Assembly: GCA_950097015.1 (NCBI GenBank)
Contig: CATNEN010000037.1
Span: forward strand, 3,563,501 to 3,627,500
Source of the DNA: Macrostomum hystrix
Taxonomy: Eukaryota; Platyhelminthes; Macrostomidae
Length of the DNA: 64,000 nucleotides
Direction: 5' to 3'
Both the position numbers and the translations under genes were made by a program. The notes under the pieces are model-generated. The model saw only the letters and a program-made list of their open reading frames with translations. It searched no databases and had not been told where the DNA came from. Below, piece after piece: positions 23,901 through 37,650 of the stretch. Numbering within the stretch: the first letter of the stretch is position 1; the number at the start of each line of letters is the position of its first letter.

Positions 23901-24398
23901 TACAAAGTCGTGAAAGGCTAGGCCGATCCGACGCACCGTGTTGACGCCCCAGTTCTGGTACAGGAAGGACTTGTCGGACAACGCCTTGAAGCTGCTGGAA
24001 TAGTTAGCGTAGCCCTTGAGCTGGGCCAGCATGTGCAGCAGGCGGATGTCCGTGACGTTTTTGCCAGTCCTGCTGCCGAATCGGCTAATCATGTCCGTGG
24101 AGAAGGGCTGCAGGTTGCAGACGGTCACGGATGGGAATGGAACCCTGTCTGAGTAGTGCTCAGTTGTGACCTCGAGCACGGTCTGGTAGAGCCGGTAGGT
24201 GTTGACCAGGCGCACGGTGAAGAACAGGCTGACGCCAAGGAAGCCGGACACGGACACCAGCCAGACCAGCTTCCAGCAGGCGCTGCGGCAGCGCAGGATG
24301 CGGGGCACTCCGCGCACCGAGGACAGCAGGCAGAAGCGGATTATCTCGTCAGATACTGACGTCGGGTGACTCGAGCGCTGCATCAGATCGCGACCCAT
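20902..24398 (-). CDS. DEG/ENaC-family amiloride-type sodium channel, two exons
   Basis: Exon 1 is 24398-23248 and exon 2 is 21541-20902. The phase-2 junction joins AG to C (Ser384), giving about 596 residues, close to the family's usual length. Membrane segment 1 lies near residues 43-65 and segment 2 near 509-538, with a large Cys-rich, N-glycosylated extracellular domain between. Diagnostic motifs are FPSVTVCN after segment 1, CPASCY before segment 2 and LWGGLTVITSVEMLEF in segment 2. Two normally conserved positions differ: the cytoplasmic HG gating motif reads RG (29-30), and the GxS selectivity filter reads GLT (522-524). Such trimeric channels conduct sodium at the plasma membrane and are gated by peptide, proton or force; the gate here is unknown. 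The C-terminal tail is acidic and Ala-rich. Confidence 0.9.
21553..22600. repeat. 28-bp minisatellite filling the channel intron
   Basis: About 37 units of 28 bp built on aatggattgctagcctgacc and tcacagtg. Variants are distributed in blocks, such as ccccacag with attcctag, and cacggtg with ggttt. It begins about ten bases from the exon 2 acceptor, so the array lies next to the branch-point region. Confidence 0.97.
22601..23247. other. Unique part of channel intron
   Basis: Unique DNA with a few loosely repeated 'ctgataat' words at 23100-23175. It contains the exon 1 donor (minus-strand gtgagt at 23247-23242). Confidence 0.4.
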
Positions 24399-24477
24399 GA
24401 CTGCTGCTGCTCCTCTAGCTTTTTGTGTTGTGCATGTGGATCATTTCTGTTTTTTGTCGTTAACGCTACTGCTGCTG
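24399..24477 (-). other. Channel 5' flank
   Basis: Short sequence upstream of the channel start codon, leading directly into a 24-bp array. The 5' leader may therefore run through the repeat. Confidence 0.3.
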
Positions 24478-24848
24478 TTGCTTCTGTAGATGCAGCTGCT
24501 GTTGCTTCTGTAGATGCAGCTGCTGTTGCTTCTGTAAATGCAGCTGCTGTTGCTTCTGTAAATGCAGCTGCTGTTGCTTCTGTAGATGCAGCTGCTGTTG
24601 CTTCTGTAAATGCAGCTGCTGTTGCTTCTGTAGATGCAGCTGCTGTTGCTTCTGTAGATGCAGCTGCTGTTGCTTCTGTAAATGCAGCTGCTGTTGCTTC
24701 TGTAAATGCAGCTGCTGTTGCTTCTGTAGATGCAGCTGCTGTTGCTTCTGTAAATGCAGCTGCTGTTGCTTCTGTAGATGCAGCTGCTGTTGCTTCTGTA
24801 GATGTAGCTGCTGTTGCTTCTGTAGATGCAGCTGCTGTTGCTTCTTTG
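24478..24848. repeat. 24-bp minisatellite upstream of the channel
   Basis: Fifteen units of gcagctgctgttgcttctgt plus agat or aaat. As the unit is eight codons, both strands are open (Ala/Val/Ser on plus, Ala/Thr/Glu on minus). The minus frame runs toward but is not in frame with a recognisable protein, so it is treated as non-coding. Confidence 0.96.
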
Positions 24849-26360
24849 GCTGTTGTTTTTATTGCTGCTGCTGCTGCTACCACTATTTTTAAGTTATTGT
24901 AACTTCTACTAGCAGGATTTCTTGTCTACTCCTGCTGCCGCCGCTTTTTTAATTTAAAACGTTTTGCTCTTCCACTCGACAATGATTTCTCCCCCATTGC
25001 TCTCCTCCCCTCTCTGCCCCTATGCCATCAGAGCAGCCAATCACAGAAGCAATTCGTTCTTCCATGAGGCTGTATAATGTAGCGGGGGTGAGACGGGGGA
25101 CATGGCCGTCACAGACACGCCCTCGGTAGCAGTAGCAGTGCAACATCTGTTAGTGACTGTGGGAAATATGCCTCAGTATTCACTGTCTGTTCTGTCCCTC
25201 GCCAAGGAAATGAATCTTATTTTGCTTCCTTCTGCGTGCTACTTCTGCAACTGTTCGTTGATTCGCATTTGAAATTCTATTCCTATTTTTCTTTCTGACG
25301 CACGCGATTTGGGCGGTTCACTGCGGTTTGTTTAGTCAAGACTTAGACTTAATTAATTGGCGATGTACGAGCTCGTAGCTAGCACTGGGCTTTGCAATTT
25401 CTCTGAAGATGGTAAAGCATACATTAATATTACAGATTGATAGCGATTGGGATAATCCGAAGGCTAAACAACAAACAGGCATCTGAGTAAAAGGAAAGGG
25501 GCCTTAGGAAAATGGATTGAGATCTAGGGACTGATTTTGAGAGCTAGGGAACAGGAATTGAGATATGGGGAACAGGGATTGGATCTAGGGAACAGGGATT
25601 GAGATCTAGGGAACAGGGATTGGATCTAGGGAACAGGGATTGGATCTAGGGAATGTGGACTGAGATCTAAGGAATAGGAATTGAGATTCAGGGAACAGGG
25701 ATCTAGGGAATGGAGATCGAGATCTTGGGAAGATGAATTAAGATCTAGGGATGGGGATTGAAGTCTAGGGAACAGAAACTGAGATCTAGTGAACTGATTA
25801 AAAAAAGTATTTGGATCTAGGGAAACAGACTGGGTACCAAATAAAAATTATTTGGGATCAAGGAAATGGAGCAGGGAACTGGGGAATAGGAATAGGAAAA
25901 TAGGGGAAACGAAACTAGAATTATGGAAAAGAGATAATGAATAAAAAAGAGAATACGTGATGTGAAAGAGAAGTATTTCTACAGATATTTAAATTATGAC
26001 ATAAAATCTAAGTCATTTGCAGTCAACTCTGCTGCAAAAAGCAAGAGTTGCACCGATTAACTAAAATGAATTGGTCCACATGGTACTTAAAGAATGTTTG
26101 TCACGCAATTTAAATTTGTGACTCATCTGTTATCTTGCCCAGTAAAGCTTTTTTGAGCTAGTCACCTATCCAGAGTGTACTTGTAGTTTAATCAGTAGTT
26201 TAATCAATTTAACTTTTGTCTATATTCTTTGAACTGTTGCAACTAGCGTTAAAAACGTTTGTTTAAAATGATGCAGGCTATATACTCGAATTATATATAG
26301 AGTTGTATGTGTAGAATGCTAACTATTGTATTCATCTGATCTGATTTTTTGCAAGTCTTA
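24849..26360. other. Intergenic DNA with a degenerate ggatctagggaacaggga repeat
   Basis: Mostly unique. At about 25500-25830 there is an old, degenerate tandem repeat of roughly 20 bp (gatctagggaacagggattg). No exon or RNA gene is recognised. The rest is AT-rich. Confidence 0.5.
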
Positions 26361-27118
26361 GATAAGGGCGAGGCGTCTCCTGAAGAACCGGGGAAAGAGA
26401 GAGAGGCGTCTCCTGAAGAACCGGGGAAAGAGAGAGAGGCGTCTCCTGAAGAACCGGGGAAAGAGAGAGAGGCGTCTCCTGAAGAACCGAGGAGAAAGAG
26501 AGAGGCGTCTCCTGAAGAACCGGGGAAAGAGAGAGGCGTCTCCTGGAGAACCGGGGAAAGAGAGAGAGGCGTCTCCTGAAGAACCGGGGAAAGAGAGTGA
26601 GGCGTCTCCTGAAGAACCGGGGAAAGAGAGAGAGGCGTCTCCTGAAGAACCGGGGAAAGAGAGTGAGGCGTCTCCTGAAGAACCGGGGAAAGAGAGAGAG
26701 GCGTCTCCTGAAGAACCGGGGAAAGAGAGAGAGGCGTCTCCTGAAGAACCGGGGAAAGAGAGAGAGGCGTCTCCTGAAGAACCGAGGAGAAAGAGAGAGG
26801 CGTCTCCTGAAGAACCGGGGAAAGAGAGAGGCGTCTCCTGGAGAACCGGGGAAAGAGAGAGAGGCGTCTCCTGAAGAACCGGGGAAAGAGAGTGAGGCGT
26901 CTCCTGAAGAACCGGGGAAAGAGAGAGAGGCGTCTCCTGAAGAACCGGGGAAAGAGAGTGAGGCGTCTCCTGAAGAACCGGGGAAAGAGAGAGAGGCGTC
27001 TCCTGAAGAACCGGGGAAAGAGAGAGAGGCGTCTCCTGAAGAACCGGGGAAAGAGAGAGAGGCGTCTCCTGAAGAACCGGGGAAAGAGAGAGAGGCGTCT
27101 CCTGAAGAACCGGGGGAG
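26361..27118. repeat. 33-bp minisatellite downstream of the orphan gene
   Basis: About 23 units of 33 bp with cgtctcctgaagaaccgggg and aaagagagagagg. Variants (gaggagaaag, and a shortened gagaggcgtctcctgg) recur in the same order at about +297 bp (26486 versus 26783), showing a nine-unit higher-order duplication. Because 33 is 11 codons, EASPEEPGKER frames are open. The array begins about 60 bases after the stop of the minus-strand gene and may be in its 3' untranslated region. Confidence 0.96.
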
Positions 27119-27177
27119 AGTGTGTGGGCTGTAGTCTATTATCAGTTAATCAGAGTAAGTTAGGATTCAAGTCCTTT

Positions 27178-28546
27178 TCAGTTGGCGTAGAAGACCTGTT
27201 GAGTGTGCACGAAAGTCACTATAACGCCGATCGCCGCGATTGGCCGTCCGTGTTGAGCAACCGTGTTGCCGATGTCGCCTCCACCATTCCTTGAAGCGGT
27301 TTCAGTTTCAGCAGACAAGACTGACGGAATGCGAGGCGCGTTCACCATCCGCAAACTGCTTTCAGCGCCAGTGACTCTGGCTAACGCGGAGGTGGAGCGC
27401 GGCGGCGGCGGCGGCGGCAGCGGCGGCTGCGGAGGCGACGGTGGCGGCTGCGGCGGCTCGGCATAGTTCCAGCCCAGTTGCTGCTCAGATTCCGTCCGGT
27501 CTAGAGCAGTGTACGCGCTGAAAATGATAGGCCAAGATTGAACTGTCAATTTGACAGATAAACGAGTGTTTGAGAAATTGTTTGAGTCGGCTGTACCTAA
27601 AGTCCTGACTGTTGAGCCATTCTTGTGTTCGCATGGAAGACCAGCCTCTGTTTGACTCCGGCGCGCCGGTCCTCGCTTCTAGATGTCCGTCAAATGATTG
27701 CGTCATCAGGATTGGCTGCGGCTGCGGGCCGGCTGACCGCCTGTCAGGTGGGTGAGTAGGGATTGCATCAGGTGTGACAGACGGCCTGTCAGGTGGGTGA
27801 GTAGGGATTGCATCAGGTGTGACAGACCGCCTGTCAGGTGGGTGATTAGGGATTGCATCAGGTGTGACAGACCGCATGTCAGGTGGGTGAGTAGGAACTG
27901 CATCAGGTGTGACAGACGGCCTGTCAGGTGGGTGAGTAGGGATTGCATCAGGTGTGACAGACCGCCTGTCAGGTGGGTGAGTAGGAATTGCATCAGATGT
28001 GACAGACCGCCTGTCAGGTGGGTGAGTAGTAATTGCATCAGGTGTGACAGACCGCCTGTCAGGTGGGTAGATATGGGTCACCGGGTGTGTATTCTCGCAC
28101 GAAGGGCCTAAATTATAGGTAAATACTTATAGTTTCATTAAGCACAAAATGTATTTCTGCTACTTTATAACAGCAGTTTAGATGCACCCACAGCTACCCC
28201 AGTCCAGTAACCGGCACACCAAATACAGTATTGGCCTGAGATAGAAAATTTAAACAGATAACAATAGCCTAAAAAATGTGAGCTGACTCACTCCACTAGG
28301 CAAGTTGAGGACGCAGGGACTGCTAATTTGAGTAGTTTCATTATTAGTTGCAAGTTCGGCTGTCATTGAAATTAATGCTTGCACTTACAATCCTGCGACA
28401 GTCAGTTACAAAATAAATCTATCACCAGCTTACTCATACTCACCCAGTCTGGATTTTCAATTGCTTTAAATCTTTGGTGGATTGGGCCTTCTTAATACCA
28501 GCCCTGCTCCAATTCTGGTCGCCAATCTCCGTCATTCTTCTCTGGT

Positions 28547-28590
<44 letters not shown>

Positions 28591-30548
28591 TGGGGCGGTG
28601 GTGGTTGCAGCAGAGTTTGAAGTCCTGTAGCTCGACTATCAGGGCCGACACTCCGTCGCTGCTGCTGCTGCTGCTGCTGCTGCTTTTTGCGAGGCCGGCT
28701 TGATCGTCTTTGATGCGGCGAATTAGGGCACAGTTATTGAGACTGAGAAACTGAGAGAGACTGAGAGACTGAGAGACTGAGAGAGACTGAGAAACTGAGA
28801 GACTGAGAAACTGAGAGACTGAGAAACTGAGAGACTCAGAAACTGAGAGAGACTGAGAGAAACTGAGAAACTGAGAGACTGAGAGAGACTGAGAAACTGA
28901 GAGACTGAGAGACTGAGAGAGACTGAGAAACTGAGAGACTCAGAAACTGAGAGAGACTGAGAAACTGAGAGACTGAGAAACTGAGAGAGACTAAGAGAAA
29001 CTGAGAAACTGAGAGACTGAGAGAGACTGAGAAACTGAGAGAAACTGAGAGACTGAGAAACTGAGAGAGACTGAGAAACTGAGAGACTGAGAAACTGAGA
29101 GAAACTGAGAGACTGAGAGAGACTGAGAAACTGAGAGACTGAGAAACTGAGAGAGACTGAGAGAAACTGAGAAACTGAGAGACTGAGAAACTGAGAGAGA
29201 CTGAGAAACTGAGAGACTCAGAAACTGAGAGAGACTGAGAAACTGAGAGACTGAGAAACTGAGAGACTGAGAAACTGAGAGACTGAGAAACTGAGAGACT
29301 GAGAAACTGAGAGACTGAGAAACTGAGAGAGACTGAGAAACTGAGAGACTGAGAGACTGAGAGAGACTGAGAAACTGAGAGACTCAGAAACTGAGAGAGA
29401 CTGAGAAACTGAGAGACTGAGAAACTGAGAGAGACTAAGAGAAACTGAGAAACTGAGAGACTGAGAGAGACTGAGAAACTGAGAGAAACTGAGAGACTGA
29501 GAAACTGAGAGAGACTGAGAAACTGAGAGACTGAGAAACTGAGAGAAACTGAGAGACTGAGAGAGACTGAGAAACTGAGAGACTGAGAAACTGAGAGAGA
29601 CTGAGAGAAACTGAGAAACTGAGAGACTGAGAAACTGAGAGAGACTGAGAGAAACTGAGAAACTGAGAGACTGAGAAACTGAGAGAAACTGAGAAACTGA
29701 GAGACTGAGAAACTGAGAGAGACTGAGAAACTGAGAGACTCAGAAACTGAGAGAGACTGAGAAACTGAGAGACTGAGAAACTGAGAGACTGAGAAACTGA
29801 GAGACTGAGAAACTGAGAGACTGAGAAACTGAGAGAGACTGAGAAACTGAGAGACTGAGAGACTGAGAGAGACTGAGAAACTGAGAGACTCAGAAACTGA
29901 GAGAGACTGAGAAACTGAGAGACTGAGAAACTGAGAGAGACTAAGAGAAACTGAGAAACTGAGAGACTGAGAGAGACTGAGAAACTGAGAGAAACTGAGA
30001 GACTGAGAAACTGAGAGAGACTGAGAAACTGAGAGACTGAGAAACTGAGAGAAACTGAGAGACTGAGAGAGACTGAGAAACTGAGAGAGACTGAGAGAAA
30101 CTGAGAAACTGAGAGACTGAGAAACTGAGAGAGACTGAGAAACTGAGAGACTCAGAAACTGAGAGAGACTGAGAAACTGAGAGACTGAGAAACTGAGAGA
30201 CTGAGAAACTGAGAGACTGAGAAACTGAGAGAGACTGAGAAACTGAGAGACTGAGAAACTGAGAGAGACTGAGAGACCGAGAGAGACTGAGAAACTGAGA
30301 GAGACTGAGAAACTGAGAGACTGAGAGAGACTGAGAAACTGAGAGAGACTGAGAAACTGAGAGAGACTGAGAGACTGAGAGACTGAGAGACTGAGAGACC
30401 GAGAGAGACTGAGAAACTGGGAGAGACTGAGAAACTGAGAACCAAAAGGGGGAAGGAAGGCTGGTTAAGAGGTTGCTCACCTGGGCTCCAAATTCACCAA
30501 ATCCATCAAGTTGCCCATGGTCCGACCAATGATCGGATGGCAGTCCAT
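27178..30548 (-). CDS. Gln/Pro-rich orphan protein, four exons
   Basis: Exons on the minus strand: 30548-30481, 28707-28444, 27740-27597 and 27517-27178. Every junction is phase 2 with GT-AG sites, giving 271 residues, starting MDCHPIIG and ending HTQQVFYAN. Exon 2 encodes a basic stretch, about nine Gln, then a long Pro run from (CCG)n, then a Lys/Gln-rich helix-like part. Exon 3 is moderately polar ([10 protein letters not shown]). Exon 4 has a second Pro-rich stretch and a conserved-looking end with a short hydrophobic patch ([10 protein letters not shown]). No known domain is recognised and no function is proposed. Reading-frame continuity across four exons supports it as a real gene. Start of exon 2 (acceptor atcaaag) is the weakest boundary. 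Intron 1 is almost entirely an array, and the end of intron 2 is built of copies of the exon 3 acceptor. Confidence 0.6.
27741..28078. repeat. 45-bp minisatellite made of a splice-acceptor region
   Basis: Seven to eight units of 45 bp directly upstream of exon 3 of the minus-strand gene. On the minus strand each unit contains cccacctgacag followed by gcggtctgtcac, that is, a polypyrimidine-like stretch and AG identical to the acceptor used at 27740. The array has no stop in the frame of exon 3, so any upstream copy could serve as acceptor and would add multiples of 15 residues ([15 protein letters not shown]). Confidence 0.9.
28079..28443. other. Unique part of orphan-gene intron 2
   Basis: AT-rich unique DNA between exon 2 donor and the acceptor-derived array. 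Nothing else seen. Confidence 0.4.
28738..30440. repeat. ctgagaga/ctgagaaa compound array (orphan-gene intron 1)
   Basis: Tandem 8-, 10- and 12-bp modules (gactgaga, gaaactgaga, gagactgaga) arranged in larger blocks. The block at 28895-29160 recurs near 29345-29590 and 29850-30080, a higher-order repeat. The plus strand is purine-rich. It fills nearly the whole intron. Confidence 0.96.
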
Positions 30549-31787
30549 GGCTGCTTGGCCAGTGGTCAAGTTATTGTTTTAACTCTATGAAGTAGGAGCT
30601 GCGACTGCTCAGATAGTTTAAGAATTTGTCCTGGGGCCGTTCATAAGCATTGAGCTATCTTTAGAAACATGAGTAAAGCTTTTCATTCCTGTTCCTTATG
30701 AGCAAAAGTAGGTATACTATAGTGTGCTACAACAATCTCTTCTTTCTCTGTCTGAAATTATCTTACTATTCGTCAGCTCTTGGGGTCAGTTGTTGCATAC
30801 AGGTAAAAAAATGGCAGCCCACGCAAATATTTTGAGCTAAACACAGCGAACTTTTGTGGCATACATACCTGCACCATGGCATGTATTGAATGCGCCAGAT
30901 CTTTCATGATTAGGTAGGTACAAGCTAGTATTTGTAAATTTTAAGTCAAGTACATTATTGCCATGTTTTCATTGTACTCTTACGAGCGCACCTTTCCTTC
31001 AGTATAGATGTAAATCTAAAATAAAATGGGACTTCTAATGTATAGATACTGGTCGTAGTCTGTCAATTTAATGTTCTGCTTAAAGTTCGAAAACTTATTT
31101 CGGGGCTAAATTAAATTATGGGGAAGCATGAACTTGAAAGTGTGAACTTTTCCAGACCACATTTTTTTCTATACATTTGAAATAAAAATAATTACTTTTT
31201 TCTGTATGCTTTCTTTGTACTTCATCCATTAATATCGAGACCTGTAGCGTTGGTTTAAATCCTCTGTGAATTATGCTTCATACGAGCTCGTACTTATGAG
31301 GTCGTATTTATATCTGACATGCGAATACGGATATATGCGCAGATATGGGTTCGAAAATTTCTAAAATTTCTGGATTCTAAAATTCAGTGGGCACGTAATT
31401 TGTTGGGGGACCAGTTTCTTGTCTGGCTTTTCTGGTTGGCATTGGCAAATGAGAAGAAACTAGGATTCTCCGCCGGAAAGTTCCAACTAACTCGGAGTTC
31501 TAGTTTTAATTTTAGTTTAAACAAAGCTTAGCTTTAAGAACAAAGAATAAAGCTTAAATAGTAACTGATTGTCAAAATTTTTCATAAAGTTTTTATTATT
31601 ATTCCTGTTTGCTTAATAAAGAGCACAGGTTTTCTGAAAATAACGGGATCTATGCAAACAAGTATGTTTAAACCGAAGAAGAAAACTTATTTCAGCTTTA
31701 ATATTTATTTTAAGTTAAAATTACCTTTAAAATTAGCTTTTTACCGCTTTTTACAAAAAATAGAAAACAGAATACTGAACTGAAGAA
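30549..31787. other. Divergent intergenic region between orphan gene and MORN5
   Basis: The minus-strand orphan gene starts at 30548 and the plus-strand MORN5 starts at 31788, so about 1.24 kb of AT-rich unique DNA holds both promoters. No individual regulatory site is convincing. Confidence 0.45.
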
Positions 31788-34601
<2,814 letters not shown>

Positions 34602-34924
34602 AAACGAATAACAGAAAATTGCCTAGCTGATTTTTTCGTCCTGCTTCTGTTTTACAGAAACTAACCATTTCCTGTTTGCGAATCTACGAGTAAATTATTC
34701 TGTAAAACTCGAAATAGATTTGTTAGAAAAAAGTTAAAATACGGCTCGTAGGATCCTATTTAACTATGTTAATAATTCTGCCGACAAAATGCCTCCGAGA
34801 AAGCTCTATCAATATTGTCATGCGAAATTTTGCTTATTTTAATTTACTTCATTCATACAGAGACTCGGGGAGATTTAGGATAGGAGAGACTAAACAGAAG
34901 CGCTTAAATCTGACAGGGGCGGAT
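34602..34924. other. MORN5 3' flank
   Basis: AT-rich DNA containing the MORN5 3' untranslated region. No canonical AATAAA close to the stop was identified. Confidence 0.35.
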
Positions 34925-35995
34925 AGAGAAGAGAAGCGGTAAGATTAGAGAGTCAGAGAGATCAGAGAGGCGGTGAGATCAAAGTAAGGAGAGAGATCAG
35001 AGAGGCGGTGAGATCAGAGGGGAGGAGAGATCAAAGAAAGGGGAGAGATCAGAGAGGCGAAGAGACAAAGAAAGGCGGTGAGATCAGAGAGGCGGTGAGA
35101 TCAGAGAGGCGGAGAGATCAGAGAGGCGGAGAGATCAGAGAGGCGGAGAGATCAGAGAGGCGGTGAGATCAGAGAGGCGGTGAGATCAGAGAGGCGGTGA
35201 GATCAGAGAGGCGGTGAGATCAGAGGGGAGGAGAGATCAAAGAAAGGGGAGAGATCAGAGAGGCGAAGAGACAAGAAAGGCGGTGAGATCAGAGAGGCGG
35301 TGAGATCAGAGAGGCGGAGAGATCAGAGAGGCGGAGAGATCAGAGAAGCGGAGAGATCAGAGAAGCGGAGAGATCAGAGAGGCGGTGAGATCAGAGTGGC
35401 GGAGAGATCAGAGAGGCGGAGAGATCAGAGAGGCGGTGAGATCAGAGAGGCAGTGAGATCAGAGAGGCGGAGAGATCAGAGAGGCGGAGAGATCAGAGAG
35501 GCGGTGAGATCAGAGAGGCGGTGAGATCAGAGAAGCGGAGAGATCAGAGAAGCGGAGAGATCAGAGGGGAGGAGAGATCAAAGAAAGGGGAGAGATCAGA
35601 GAGGCGAAGAGACAAGAAAGGCGGTGAGATCAGAGAGGCGGTGAGATCAGAGAGGCGGAGAGATCAGAGAGGCGGAGAGATCAGAGAAGCGGAGAGATCA
35701 GAGAAGCGGAGAGATCAGAGAGGCGGTGAGATCAGAGTGGCGGAGAGATCAGAGAGGCGGAGAGATCAGAGAGGCGGTGAGATCAGAGAGGCAGTGAGAT
35801 CAGAGAGGCGGAGAGATCAGAGAGGCGGAGAGATCAGAGAGGCGGAGAGATCAGAGAGGCGGTGAGATCAGAGAGGCGGAGAGATCAGAGAGGCGGTGAG
35901 ATCAGAGAAGCGGTGAGATCAGAGAGGCGGAGAGATCAGAGAGGCGGAGAGATCAGAGAGGCGAAGAGATTGGAGACGCGTAAAGACGAGATTGA
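34925..35995. repeat. 17-bp purine minisatellite
   Basis: About 60 units of agagaggcggagagatc with ggtgaga variants. A block of about 360 bp containing the distinctive gggaggagagatcaaagaaagg variant occurs three times (about 35015, 35220 and 35565), a higher-order repeat. Plus strand is almost all purine apart from tc/gc steps. Confidence 0.95.
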
Positions 35996-36545
35996 GGCGA
36001 ATATATACAAGAGAGACGGAAAGATCAAAGAGAGTTGGAGAGACAGGTCACTTTGAAGGCAATAGTATAAAAGAACTATATGAGGAGAAAAATACCTTTA
36101 TTTGTAATTGCACTACTTAAAGCAGTAAAAAGCAAATTGTGTTTTAAATATTTGCTTTACATTTGACGATAAAAATATGCACCAAATGCATTTGAGACCT
36201 AGGTAGGGGTAACTAAAATCAATTAAGTAGGACGTACGAGTATTTTGATAAAAAGAAACGCATTGCATGAGAAGTGGCTTTTAAGCAAATGAGTAGAAAA
36301 TTTTTTTGTCGATCAAGCCTTTCAATTGGCCTTTTGAATTGGATTCGTTAATTAAAAATAAATGTTCGAATCCAAATCTAAAATAAAGGTCCCATTAGAA
36401 ATGTGATTTTGAAGATAAAACTTGTTTAAATTAGGAATGATTTTATATTACTCGTACTTTCGAAATGAGTGTGGTGAAAAAAGCGCAGGAAAAGACCAAA
36501 GAGAAATATATCAGATCTAATATGAGAAACTTGATTACTTTTTTA
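35996..36545. other. Unique AT-rich intergenic DNA
   Basis: No gene or element terminus recognised. Confidence 0.35.
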
Positions 36546-37032
36546 TAGCACATTCCCGAATCGGGTCAGATGTGCAGCCGAAAGCACAGCCGCAGCTCTT
36601 GGTTGCGTACGGCTGTTCAGTCCATGGACTGGGGGGACGCCACACCCACCTTCAATTATCCCAGCTAATGCTGGTACCCATTTAACAGCTGGGTGAACTG
36701 TTAGCAATGCAGAGAGAGATCAGAGAGGCGGAGAGATCAGAGAGGCGGTGAGATCAGAGAGGCGGAGAGATCAGAGAGGCGGTGAGATCAGAGAGGCGGA
36801 GAGATCAGAGAGGCGGTGAGATCAGAGAGGCGGAGAGATCAGAGAGGCGGAGAGATCAGAGAGGCGGTGAGATCAGAGAGGCGGAGAGATCAGAGAGGCG
36901 GCGAGATCAGAGTGGCGGAGAGATCAGAGAGGCGGAGATATCACCTCTGTGTCTTGCCAAAATACACAAACTGTTTCATTGAAGCCGGGAATTGAACCCC
37001 CGACCTTCAAGTCGTGAGTCTAGCGATTAATA
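36546..37032 (-). mobile_element. tRNA-derived SINE copy 1, split by a 17-bp array
   Basis: The left part (36546-36711) matches the body and 3' domain of the SINE at 46040-46300 (gcacagccgcagct, ccatggact, gggacgccacacccacc, agctgggtgaact). The right part (36950-37032) matches its tRNA-like head (gaattgaacccccgacctt, gtcgtgagtc). Between them the agagaggcggagagatc array (36712-36946) has expanded at the position corresponding to gcaatgca in the intact copy. The head is truncated before a full A box. Confidence 0.75.
36712..36946. repeat. 17-bp purine minisatellite inside a SINE
   Basis: About 14 units of the same 17-mer as at 34925-35995, located inside the SINE body. Confidence 0.93.
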
Positions 37033-37650
37033 TAGTTGGAGATAAGATGAATGGATAAATTGATTTAATAGATAGGGATAAGAGGGCCACAGCTTCCTCG
37101 ATGTGGGTCTTGCAGTCAGGTCAATTCCTCCCCACCTAAATGGGAAGCTCCAGAAAGCCAGAAAGTCTGAATTTCAAGAAGGGATAATTAAATCCTTCCC
37201 GTTGGGAATTTTTATGCCGTACAGTAAAGATCTGATTTTAAAAAATTTCCAGCAGGCCGCAGCTCACGGACGCCGCTGTCAATAATTGATGACTTAATGG
37301 CTGCAGGATTTTTCTAAGCCAATGGAATTTAGGCCCTATGCCAGTGGTCTCACACAGCACTGTGCTAAAAATTCCTTGCCTAAAATCTGCATTACTTCTA
37401 GTCCCAATCGTCCGATTCTGAGCAGTCGTCTCAACAATGTGTAACTCCATTTCAGAGACGTGTAACACAGCATTGGCGTAGTTTGCTTTTAAGCCAAATG
37501 TTTCAATGTCCTTAACTTCTTTTATGTTCTTTTGTTGAGAAGGTACTAATGCTGCTTATAGTTTGATGCAATATAATTTTCTATTGAGAAAACTTCCAGG
37601 ATTGACAGAAAAACTATACACACAGTTGGAGAGTTTGAGTGCATGGCAGG
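37033..37650. other. Unique intergenic DNA
   Basis: Short frames on both strands without supporting signals. Nothing recognised. Confidence 0.35.

Noticed and set aside
24366-24902. Ala/Val/Ser and Ala/Thr/Glu repeat proteins on opposite strands
   Set aside because: Both are consequences of a 24-bp unit without stops; no flanking domain or splice context.
26349-27163. EASPEEPGKER repeat frames as a surface or antigen-like repeat protein
   Set aside because: No signal peptide, no unique flanking coding sequence, and two same-strand frames are open; the array lies in the 3' flank of a minus-strand gene.
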